Of a DNA stretch of 64,000 bases, positions 55,514-62,778 are shown piece by piece. The notes beneath the pieces were generated by a model. The model was not told where the DNA came from, made no database searches, and saw only the letters and a list, made by a program, of their open reading frames with translations. Numbering within the stretch: position 1 is the first letter of the stretch; each line of letters begins with the position of its first letter. The position numbers and the translations under genes are program-made. Source of the stretch: Gammaproteobacteria bacterium (lineage in GTDB: Bacteria; Gemmatimonadota; Gemmatimonadetes; Longimicrobiales; Gaopeijiaceae); the NCBI GenBank assembly GCA_028821195.1, contig JAPPHB010000090.1, positions 41,946 to 105,945 on the forward strand, written 5' to 3'.

Positions 55514-57145
55514 TTAGCCGCCGATCTCTCCGGGCGCGGCCTGGGTTGCCCACTCAGGCATCACGCCTGATTCGATGCCGAAGACGGTCTCTCCCAGCGT
55601 CAGCACCACCGTGGCGATCACCAGCGCCCCGATCAGGTTCAGGACGATGCCCGCGCGCGCCATCTCCCCCACCGAGATGCGGTCGCTGCCGAAGACGATG
55701 GCGTTGGGGGGCGTCGCGACCGGCATCATGAAGGCGCACGACGCGGACAGCGTGGCGGGGACCATCAGGATAAGGGGATTCATTTCGGTGAGCACGGCCA
55801 CTGAAGCCAGGATGGGGAGAATCATCTCCGTGGTGGCCAGGTTGCTGGTCAGCTCCGTGAGGAAGGTGAGGGTGAGGCACACCAGGAGGATGACGGCGAA
55901 GTCCGGCAGCCCGCCGAGTCCCTGGAACTGACTCCCGATGATGTTCGCGAGCCCCGTTCCCTGGAAGCCGGCCGCGAGGGCGAAGCCGCCTCCGAAGAGC
56001 AGCACGATGTTCCAGGGCAGACGCGGAATCACCTCCGCACCCATTACGCGGTTCGCAGCGCCGAAACGGACGGCCCAGCCAAGCGGCTCCAGCCACTTCG
56101 GGATCGCGCTCCGGGCCATGACGCCCGCGGTGCGCGGCGCCCCGTTTCGGGTCGGGATGAAGAACAGCACCGACGCCATCGCGATGGCCACGGTGCCGTC
56201 GTCGATCATTCCGGCGTAGGGAAGCAGGTTCGACCATCCGGGGACGGTCGCGAAACCGAGTTCCAGATCCCGCCTGAAGACCCACAGCAGCGCGGTCATG
56301 GCGAAGACGATCGCCACGGAGCGCTCCTCGAACGAGATCGGGCCCAGGCCGGCGCGCTCGCGCTCGAGGATATCCCTCTCGATCCGGACCTCCGGCGATG
56401 GCCGATAGAGGACGTGGGTTAGCAGCAGCCAGGCCACCGCGATCATCGTGACGCCGATCGGAAGACCCATCACGATCCAGGTGCCGAAGTCGATCGGGGG
56501 CGCCTCGGGGAAGATGATCTGGAAGATGCGCTGGAAGGAGAGGTTGGGGGGCGTGCCGACCAGCGTCGTCAGCCCGCCCATCGAACAGCCGTATGCGATG
56601 CCCAGCATGAGGGCGATGGTGAACGTGCGCGAGTGCGCGGCGCCGGCGGTCTCCTCGACCTGGAGCACCATCGCGAGCCCGATCGGCACCATCATCACCG
56701 CCGTGGCGGTGTTGGAGATCCACATGGAGAGGAAGGCGGCTGCCACCATGAAGCCCAGGATGATGCGCGCCGGCCCGCCTCCCACGGCGTGGATGATGCC
56801 GAGGGCGATGCGCTTGTGGAGATTCCACCGCTCCATGGTCAGCGCGATCATGAACCCTCCCAGGAAGAGGACGATCGTGCTGTTGAAATAGACCGGGGCC
56901 ACGTCGTTTCCGGACATGATGCCGAGAAGCGGAAAGAGCACCAGCGGAAGAATGGCGGTAGCGAAGAGCGGCAGCGCGTTGCTCACCCACCAGATCGCCA
57001 TCAGGCTCGCGACCGCGGCGAGGCGGCTTGCCGGCAGGTTGGCCGGATCGATCGGAAGGGCGAGCAGCAGCAGGAAGCAGCCCACCCCGAGCCAGAACCC
57101 GATGGCCCGTCCCCGGGGGCTGGTCTGCTTGTCGTGTTCCGCCAT
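55514..57145 (-). CDS. SLC13/DASS sodium:dicarboxylate-type symporter, copy 2
   Basis: The 543-residue protein is the tandem paralogue of the carrier at 53846-55456. Here the first sodium motif is the canonical form (MWISNTATAVMMVPI) and the second is again TSNLATTEMILPI. The hydrophilic region around residues 330-350 differs between copies (RNGAPRTAGVMARSAIPK in this one). No clear ribosome site before the ATG. It follows the PQQ dehydrogenase gene on the same strand, 22 bases away, so the three may be co-transcribed. Confidence 0.92.
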   Translation of the reverse strand: MAEHDKQTSPRGRAIGFWLGVGCFLLLLALPIDPANLPASRLAAVASLMAIWWVSNALPLFATAILPLVLFPLLGIMSGNDVAPVYFNSTIVLFLGGFMIALTMERWNLHKRIALGIIHAVGGGPARIILGFMVAAAFLSMWISNTATAVMMVPIGLAMVLQVEETAGAAHSRTFTIALMLGIAYGCSMGGLTTLVGTPPNLSFQRIFQIIFPEAPPIDFGTWIVMGLPIGVTMIAVAWLLLTHVLYRPSPEVRIERDILERERAGLGPISFEERSVAIVFAMTALLWVFRRDLELGFATVPGWSNLLPYAGMIDDGTVAIAMASVLFFIPTRNGAPRTAGVMARSAIPKWLEPLGWAVRFGAANRVMGAEVIPRLPWNIVLLFGGGFALAAGFQGTGLANIIGSQFQGLGGLPDFAVILLVCLTLTFLTELTSNLATTEMILPILASVAVLTEMNPLILMVPATLSASCAFMMPVATPPNAIVFGSDRISVGEMARAGIVLNLIGALVIATVVLTLGETVFGIESGVMPEWATQAAPGEIGG

Positions 57146-57167
57146 GGACGGTCGCTGGGCAGCCGGG

Positions 57168-58424
57168 CTAGCTGCCCGGTTCCAGCCGTGCGACCATGCC
57201 GGGCCGGTCGAACACCAGGTAGATGAGCCCGTCCGGGCCCTGGCGCACGTCGCGAATGCGGCCCCGGCGGCGGACCAGCGTCTCCTCGCCGGTGACGGTT
57301 TGCCCGTCGAGGGTCAGGCGCGCCAACTGCTGGCCGGCCAGCCCACCCACGAACATGGAGCCGCGCCACTGCGGGAAGCGGTCGCCGGTGTAGATCATCA
57401 GCCCCGAGGTGGCGATGGAGGGCACCCAGTAGTGCGCGGGCGGCTCCATTCCGTCCCGGTGGCTGCCCACGTGGATCCTCGACCCGCTCCCGTAGTTGAC
57501 CCCGTATCCGACCACCGGCCAGCCGTAGTTCCGGCCCGGCAGGATCAGGTTGACCTCGTCACCCCCCTGCGGCCCGTGTTCGTTCAGCCACAGGTCCCCG
57601 GTCTCCGGGTGGAAGGCCATGCCCTGGGCGTTCCGGTGCCCGTAGCTGTAGATGTCCTGGAGCACTCCCTCCTGTCCGACGAATGGGTTGTCGGCCGGGA
57701 TGCGCCCGTCGTCGTGCAGGCGCACGACCACGCCGTGGTGGGTGGAGAGGTCCTGCGCCGGATGGGCCGACAGCTCCGCCAGCCCGCCCCGAGGGGACAC
57801 CTGACGGTCGCCCGCCGTGATGTAGAGGTAGTTGTCGGCGTCGAAGGCCAGGCGCGAACCGAAGTGGTCGCGGCCGCGGGACTGGGCGACCCAGACCTCC
57901 TCGACCCCGGTGAGCGCGTCGTTCTCGAAGCGGCCCCGGACGACCATGGTGCTCGAACCGCCGTCGTCATGCTGGGCCGCAAAGCTCAGGTAGAGCAGGC
58001 GATTGCCGGCGAAGTCCGGGTGCGGCGCCACGTCCAGGAGGCCGCCCTGACCGCGCGCGCGGACTGCCGGCACGCCCTCGACCGCGTCGCGCAGGAGCGT
58101 GCCGTCGCGCACAATGCGCAGCCGACCCGGCCGCTCGGTCACCAGCATGTCCCCGTCGGGGAGCCAGGCCACCGCCCACGGGTTGTCAAGGTCGTCGACC
58201 ACGGTCACGACCTGGTGCGCGACTTGCTCCGGGCCCCCTGCTACGGGGCCGGGTCCCGGGCCCGGCGTCTGCCCGTCCGGTGTGGAGGCGGCGGAGGGGC
58301 TGCAGGCTGCGAGCAGAAGGGCCGCCCATTTCGCACCGGAGCCGAACCATCGAGGTATGGGGACGGTATTCCTCGACCTCGTGTCGGGTTCGCTCGCCAA
58401 CGCCGGTAGTAAGCAGAGTCTCAT
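57168..58424 (-). CDS. PQQ-dependent aldose sugar dehydrogenase-like lipoprotein
   Basis: The 418-residue protein has a lipoprotein signal (WAALLLAACSPSAAS) and a 6-bladed propeller of the soluble glucose dehydrogenase/YliI type. Family text includes NPWAVAWLPDGDMLVTERPG, GQGGLLDVAPHPDF, YSYGHRNAQGMAFHPETGD (HRN for PQQ region), WLNEHGPQGGDEVNLI and GRNYGWPVVGYG. It would oxidise aldoses in the periplasm with PQQ, passing electrons to quinone or another acceptor. No pqqABCDE genes lie in the window. The first ATG at 58424 is used because no later start precedes the signal; only GCAGG stands upstream. Confidence 0.9.
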   Translation of the reverse strand: MRLCLLPALASEPDTRSRNTVPIPRWFGSGAKWAALLLAACSPSAASTPDGQTPGPGPGPVAGGPEQVAHQVVTVVDDLDNPWAVAWLPDGDMLVTERPGRLRIVRDGTLLRDAVEGVPAVRARGQGGLLDVAPHPDFAGNRLLYLSFAAQHDDGGSSTMVVRGRFENDALTGVEEVWVAQSRGRDHFGSRLAFDADNYLYITAGDRQVSPRGGLAELSAHPAQDLSTHHGVVVRLHDDGRIPADNPFVGQEGVLQDIYSYGHRNAQGMAFHPETGDLWLNEHGPQGGDEVNLILPGRNYGWPVVGYGVNYGSGSRIHVGSHRDGMEPPAHYWVPSIATSGLMIYTGDRFPQWRGSMFVGGLAGQQLARLTLDGQTVTGEETLVRRRGRIRDVRQGPDGLIYLVFDRPGMVARLEPGS

Positions 58425-58444
58425 CGCCTGCAGCCGTGTTCAGG

Positions 58445-58472
58445 TAGACTGGCTCCCAGAGCGTACTATATA
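58445..58472 (+). promoter_or_regulatory. putative promoter for the DadA-like operon
   Basis: TAGACT (58445-58450), 16 bases, TATATA (58467-58472) form a plausible plus-strand promoter in the divergent gap, leaving a leader of about 160 bases before the oxidase ATG. On the opposite strand TTGACG occurs close by but with no matching -10 at the right distance. Confidence 0.3.
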
Positions 58473-58640
58473 CCGCGTCAAGCCCTTCTTCCGCCACATG
58501 CGCGCCCGACCACGGAGTGCCGATCGGCGACGCGAGCGAAGGGTCGTGCCGCTCCGCCACGCGCGGGAGGGAACAGCCTGGCGGGGCTCAAGGTAGGGCG
58601 GGCTGACCAACCGCCGTGACCACAGCCTCCGGGAGCCGCC

Positions 58641-59897
58641 ATGTCCACTTCTCGCGTTGTCGTCGTGGGCGGAGGCCTCGTCGGTCTCTGCTCGGCATGG
58701 CAACTGGCGCGGCGTGGAATGGACGTCGTTGTGCTCGAGCGCGCCGGGCTGGGCGCGGGCGCCTCGCGCGGCAACGCCGGTATCGTGGCCGCTGGCCATC
58801 CTCCGCTGAACCGGCCTGGCAAGGTCCGCCAGTCGCTGCCGCACCTCTTCGACGAGCGGAGTCCCCTGTACGTGCGCTCGCGCCGTGACCCGGGTGTCTG
58901 GCGCTGGCTGGCCGAGTTCGCCCGGCACTGTACCCGCCGCCACGAGCGGCACTGCCTGGAGACGCTGGCGCCGCTGGGGCTGGATACGCTCGCGTGCTTC
59001 GACGCGCTTGTGGGCGAAGAAGGGATCGCCTGCGACTATCGGCGCGGGAGCTATCTGGAGGTCTGCGTCGGCGGGAAGGCCATGGCGAAGGCACGGGCCG
59101 ATGCGGCGCTGATGCGCGGGCACGGCTACCACCCCGAAGTCGTGGACGACGGCCAGGCTCGCGAGCTGGAGCCGGCGCTCGGTCCCCGGGTGGCGGGCGG
59201 AGTCCTGTTTCCCGAAACCCGCATTCTGGACCCGTATCTCTTCCTCCTCGGTCTGGCGGAGGTCGCGCGCCGGAGAGGCGTGTCGATCCGCGAGGGGGTG
59301 GCTGTGCGACGGCTTACGATCGAGGGTGGGGCCGTGCGGGGCGTGGAGACCGCCGATGGCGAGGGGGTCGCGGCCGACGCCGTCGTGCTGGCCACCGGTC
59401 CGTTCGGTCTGGTGCTGGCGGAACAGGCCGGCTGCCGCCTCCCCATTCAACCCGGAAAGGGATACCATCGCGAGGTGGCCGTGGGACCGGGTGGGGCGCC
59501 CTCCATGCGCGTCGCCTGCACCAATCGAGAGACGGGCATCATCTGCACGCCGCTGGAAGGACGGGTGCGTTTCGTGGGGACGATGGAATTCGCCGGCTAC
59601 GACCTGGAGCTCAAACCTGTCCGGCTCGAGCAACTCGCGCTGAAGCCGCGGGCGTGGCTGCCCGGCCTGGGGGACGCGCCACCGGTGTCGGAGTGGTGCG
59701 GCCTCCGGCCCATGTCGCCGGACGGGCTGCCCTTCATCGGCCCGATCGGCGATGTCGCCGGCCTCTCGGCGGCGGTGGGTCACGGCAACCTGGGGCTCAC
59801 GCTTTCGGCGGTGACGGGCGAAATGGTCGCCAACCAGGTGACGGGCACCGCTGACCCGCGCCTGGCACCCTTTTCCCCCGCCCGCTTCGGGCGGTAG
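58641..59897 (+). CDS. DadA-like FAD-dependent amino acid dehydrogenase
   Basis: The 418-residue protein starts with the dinucleotide motif RVVVVGGGLVGLCSAWQLAR and VVVLERAGLGAGASRGNAG, then a DAO fold with GYHREVAVGPGG and a C-terminal WCGLRPMSPDGLPFIGPIGD and AVGHGNLGLTLS. This is the order of D-amino acid dehydrogenase DadA and related glycine/sarcosine oxidases. It likely deaminates D-amino acids to keto acids with quinone as acceptor. GGGAG lies five bases before the ATG. It heads a four-gene run with pdxH, a DapF homologue and GPP34. Confidence 0.88.
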   Translation: MSTSRVVVVGGGLVGLCSAWQLARRGMDVVVLERAGLGAGASRGNAGIVAAGHPPLNRPGKVRQSLPHLFDERSPLYVRSRRDPGVWRWLAEFARHCTRRHERHCLETLAPLGLDTLACFDALVGEEGIACDYRRGSYLEVCVGGKAMAKARADAALMRGHGYHPEVVDDGQARELEPALGPRVAGGVLFPETRILDPYLFLLGLAEVARRRGVSIREGVAVRRLTIEGGAVRGVETADGEGVAADAVVLATGPFGLVLAEQAGCRLPIQPGKGYHREVAVGPGGAPSMRVACTNRETGIICTPLEGRVRFVGTMEFAGYDLELKPVRLEQLALKPRAWLPGLGDAPPVSEWCGLRPMSPDGLPFIGPIGDVAGLSAAVGHGNLGLTLSAVTGEMVANQVTGTADPRLAPFSPARFGR

Positions 59898-59906
59898 CAT
59901 GTTCGC

Positions 59907-60560
59907 ATGTCGCTCAGATCCAATCTTCGCCTCGTCTTCTCGCTTGGACGCGGCCTGACCCGCGGGCTCCCGGATGCGGATCCCGGTCTCGATCCGATCC
60001 AGCTCTTCGGGCAGTGGTTCGCCGCCGCGCGCAAGGCCGGCATTCTGCTGCCCGAGGCGATGACCCTTGCGACTGCGTCCGCCGATGGCGCGCCCAGCGC
60101 GCGCATGGTGCTGCTCAAGGGCTTCGGCGAGGACGGGTTCGAGTTCTACACCAACCTCGGCAGCCGCAAGGCTGATGAGCTGACCGCCAATCCCCGGGCC
60201 GCCCTCTGCTTTCACTGGGGTGTGCTCCAGCGCCAGGTGCGCGTCGAGGGCGATGTCGCCCAACTGAGCCGCCAGGCCTCGGCCGCCTACTTCCGCACTC
60301 GCCCCCGCGGGAGCCAGGTCGGCGCGTGGGCGTCGCGGCAGAGCGAGCCGCTGGGGGACCGTGGGATGCTGGCACGCCGGGTGCGCGACTTCGAGAAGAG
60401 GTTCGAGGGCGGGGAAGTGCCTCTGCCCGATTTCTGGGGCGGCTTCCGCCTGCATCCCCAGCGCATCGAATTCTGGCAGGGGCGCACGGACCGGCTGCAC
60501 GATCGCCTTCTCTTCCAGCGTGAGGGGGATGGGTGGAGCAGCCGGCGGCTTCATCCCTAG
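59907..60560 (+). CDS. pdxH: pyridoxamine 5'-phosphate oxidase
   Basis: The 217-residue product has the PdxH order: DPIQLFGQWFAAARKAGILL, ATASADGAPSARMVLLKGFG, FEFYTNLGSRKADELTANPR, AALCFHWGVLQRQVRVEGDV and a C-terminal FRLHPQRIEFWQGRTDRLHD. These cover the FMN site and the PLP-binding Arg and His. It oxidises PNP or PMP to PLP. The start ATG at 59907 lies nine bases after the oxidase stop. It ends inside, or one base within, the start of the next gene. Confidence 0.93.
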   Translation: MSLRSNLRLVFSLGRGLTRGLPDADPGLDPIQLFGQWFAAARKAGILLPEAMTLATASADGAPSARMVLLKGFGEDGFEFYTNLGSRKADELTANPRAALCFHWGVLQRQVRVEGDVAQLSRQASAAYFRTRPRGSQVGAWASRQSEPLGDRGMLARRVRDFEKRFEGGEVPLPDFWGGFRLHPQRIEFWQGRTDRLHDRLLFQREGDGWSSRRLHP

Positions 60561-61504
60561 TGACCGCCGACCGTCCACGCGCCGGAGCGTGGTTCTTCAA
60601 GGGCCACGGCCTGGGCAACGACTATCTCGTCTTCCCGTTCGGGGATGAATGGGCCGCGTCGCCCGAGGCGGTACGCGCGGTCTGCGACCGATGGCGGGGC
60701 GTGGGCGCGGACGGCATCGTCCTGCACTCGTCGCCGGACGGGCGTCCGTGGCGCCTGCGCATGTTCAACCCGGACGGCTCCGAGTTCGAGCGGAGCGGCA
60801 ACGGCCTGCGCGTCTTCGCGGCCTGCGCGGCGTCGCAGGGCTGGATCGGCCACGAGGGGTTCGCGGTGGAGGCAGGAGGAGACCGCATCCGCATGCGCGT
60901 GGAGGAACACCTGGGCCGTGGGCTCTACGACGTGTCCGTCGAAATGGGCCGCGCGTCCGTGGACCCGGCGGACGCGGGGCTCGCCTCCGGCTGGGAGGAG
61001 CGGCCGCTGGCGCACCCGGCCGAGGGAACGCTCGACTGTACGCTGGTGAGCGTCGGCAACCCGCACTGCGTGGTGTTCACCGACGACCTGTCGGAAGCAG
61101 CCCTCTCGCGCCTTGGCCCCTTCCTGACGGCCCACGATGCGTTCCCTGCGGGCGTGAACGTGCAGCTGGCCCGGCCGGTCTCGCGCGGCTCCATCGAGAT
61201 CGCCATCTGGGAACGGGGCGTCGGGCGCACCCTGGCATCGGGAACCAGCTCGTGCGCGGCGGCGGTCGCGGCCGCGGCGCGCGGAGTCGTGGACTATGGC
61301 GACGTCGAAGTGCGCATGGACGGCGGCACGCTGCAGGTGTCCGTGTCCGCGGAGCTGGAGGTTGTCCTGCGGGGACCGGTGCAGGAGGTGGCGAGCGGCC
61401 GGTTGTCGGATGGATTCCTGGACGCGCTGCGATCAGCCGCGCCGGAGCGAGGTTCGCCCGGACTGCCGTCGATGGGTTCCCGTTCATCGACAAACAGGAC
61501 ATAA
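60533..61504 (+). CDS. dapF: diaminopimelate epimerase-family protein with Ser in place of both catalytic Cys
   Basis: The 323-residue protein follows DapF: FFKGHGLGNDYLVFPF, RWRGVGADGIVLH, MFNPDGSEFERSGNGLRVF, VSVGNPHCVVFTDD, WERGVGRTLASGTSSCAAAV. In characterised DapF the epimerisation bases are Cys in the first (CGNG) and second (ACGxxAC) motif. Here codon 88 is AGC and codon 236 is TCG, both Ser. The rest of the pocket, including Asn, Glu-Arg and Asn-Pro-His, is kept. It may still epimerise LL-DAP or act on another amino acid, or have lost activity. GTG at 60533 has GAGGGGG five bases upstream, overlapping pdxH by 28 bases; a GTG at 60560 overlapping the pdxH TAG is an alternative. Confidence 0.82.
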   Translation: MEQPAASSLVTADRPRAGAWFFKGHGLGNDYLVFPFGDEWAASPEAVRAVCDRWRGVGADGIVLHSSPDGRPWRLRMFNPDGSEFERSGNGLRVFAACAASQGWIGHEGFAVEAGGDRIRMRVEEHLGRGLYDVSVEMGRASVDPADAGLASGWEERPLAHPAEGTLDCTLVSVGNPHCVVFTDDLSEAALSRLGPFLTAHDAFPAGVNVQLARPVSRGSIEIAIWERGVGRTLASGTSSCAAAVAAAARGVVDYGDVEVRMDGGTLQVSVSAELEVVLRGPVQEVASGRLSDGFLDALRSAAPERGSPGLPSMGSRSSTNRT

Positions 61505-61553
61505 TGACGGCAGTCGCCTTGTCGGCGTCACGGACCCCAGCGGAGAAGCCGCC

Positions 61554-62207
61554 GTGCTGAGATTCCCGGAAGAGATCCTGCTGCTGTTGCTCGATGACGA
61601 GAACGGCACCTTTGCGCACGTCCCCAGCTGGTCGCTCAACTACGCGCTCGGCGGCGGCGTGCTGATGGACCTGGCGCTCGAGAACCGCATCGACACCGAT
61701 CTGGAGAAGCTCTTCCTGGTCGACGCGACGCCGGTCGGGAACAGCCTTCTCGATCCGATGCTCGAAGAGATCGCACGGGCCACGGAAACCCACGACGCGC
61801 GCTACTGGGTGGAGCATGCCGCCGGCCGGGCCGCCGAAATCCGAGAGACCGCGCTCGATCGGCTCGTCTCGAAGGGCATCCTGGCGCGGCAGGACGAGCG
61901 TTTCCTGTGGGTCTTCCGCTCGCGGCGCTATCCGGTCGTGGACGGGAAGGCGGAGCGCGAGGTGAAGCTGCGCCTCATGGAAGTGCTGTTCAGCGACATG
62001 ATCCCCGATCCCCGGGACATCGTCGTCATCGCGCTCGCGGATGCCTGCGGCATCTTCAAGTTCCTGCTCTCCAAGCGCGAGCTGAAGAACGTCCAGCCGC
62101 GAATTGACGAAGTGCGCAGGATGGAGTTGATCGGCCGGGCGGTCGCCGAGGCCATCTGGGACATCGAGCTGATCGTGCGCACGCAGAGCGTGCCGATGCA
62201 GGGGTAG
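61554..62207 (+). CDS. GPP34-family (Golgi phosphoprotein 3-like) protein
   Basis: The 217-residue product starts with GTG and reads LRFPEEILLLLLDDENGTFA, the N-terminus of GPP34/GOLPH3-like proteins, then LNYALGGGVLMDLALENRID, DATPVGNSLLDPMLEEIAR, RETALDRLVSKGILAR and KFLLSKRELKNVQPRIDEVR. Eukaryotic members bind phosphoinositide and Golgi enzymes; bacterial roles are unknown. GGAGAAG stands about seven bases before the GTG. A short spacer of 49 bases separates it from the DapF-like gene. Confidence 0.85.
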   Translation: MLRFPEEILLLLLDDENGTFAHVPSWSLNYALGGGVLMDLALENRIDTDLEKLFLVDATPVGNSLLDPMLEEIARATETHDARYWVEHAAGRAAEIRETALDRLVSKGILARQDERFLWVFRSRRYPVVDGKAEREVKLRLMEVLFSDMIPDPRDIVVIALADACGIFKFLLSKRELKNVQPRIDEVRRMELIGRAVAEAIWDIELIVRTQSVPMQG

Positions 62208-62293
62208 CGAGGGGAGGCGCTGCCAGCGCGCGGCCCGACGGACCTTCCCTCGCAGATTGGTAGACGCCGGGGACCCGCACTCGCCGGGCCCGG

Positions 62294-62566
62294 ATTCACA
62301 TTCGCAAATCCCGTTCCTCCATTGACCTGGCAGGCCGCTCTCGACGGAGGAGGCCCCGCGCTCGGGGGGCCCGCATTCACATTCGCGAGTCTCGTTTCGC
62401 CATTGACCTTTGGTTCGGAGTCCGTGACGCCGGGGATCAGCGCGTCCCGAATTCACCATTCGCGGGTCCCGTTTCGCCATTGACCTGGTTCGGCGCTCGT
62501 GACGCCGGGGATCAGCGCGTGGCTGTCCCAAATTCGCATTCGAGCGTCCCAAACTGCCATTGACAA
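62294..62566. repeat. four imperfect direct repeats with 81/76/81-base spacing
   Basis: Each copy contains about 35 bases of the form ATTCrCATTCGCrnGTCCC-GTTTCGCCATTGACCT (lower case is variable). Copies start at 62294, 62375, 62451 and 62532. Between copies 2-3 and 3-4 a 23-base segment starting CGTGACGCCGG recurs exactly (62423-62445 and 62498-62520). In copies 2 and 3 the centre is CGAG-T-CTCG and CGGG-T-CCCG, two different but each self-complementary versions. No spacers of CRISPR kind: the intervening DNA is itself repeated. Confidence 0.75.
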
Positions 62567-62737
62567 CTTTGGAGCGCGCGATTCGGCGCAGTCCGAGATT
62601 CCAGATTCTCCAACCCGCCAAGGGCTCTCACGGACTCGCTGACAGCGTTCGCGGCCCCCATCCTCCTCCGAAGGCCTCCCGTCCTCACTTCGGCCACTAC
62701 AGGGCATCCTGAGAAGCCGATTTCGGTGGCGTTATAT

Positions 62738-62759
62738 TTGTACGTAAGTCATTGTACAA
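62738..62759. promoter_or_regulatory. inverted repeat TTGTAC-N10-GTACAA upstream of the DUF222 gene
   Basis: A perfect six-base-pair dyad with a ten-base spacer sits 20 bases before the start codon, next to TTATAT/TACAAT sequences that could serve as -10 elements. It looks like a regulator site. Confidence 0.45.
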
Positions 62760-62778
62760 TCGCATGTTGGGAGGAACG

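Larger units (their letters stand above)
62208..62778. other. 571-base non-coding region with repeats and a palindrome before the DUF222 gene
   Basis: No convincing gene lies here. From the left: a short hairpin-forming palindrome GCGCTG-C-CAGCGC (62217-62229), four imperfect direct repeats (62294-62566), then an AT-richer segment with TTGTAC-N10-GTACAA (62738-62759) just upstream of the ribosome site GGAGG of the DUF222 gene. Open frames crossing the repeats on the minus strand are made of the repeats themselves and do not look coding. Confidence 0.6.

Noticed and set aside
62294..62566. Possible CRISPR array
   Set aside because: Only four imperfect units, and the sequences between them are themselves repeated rather than unique spacers; no cas genes.
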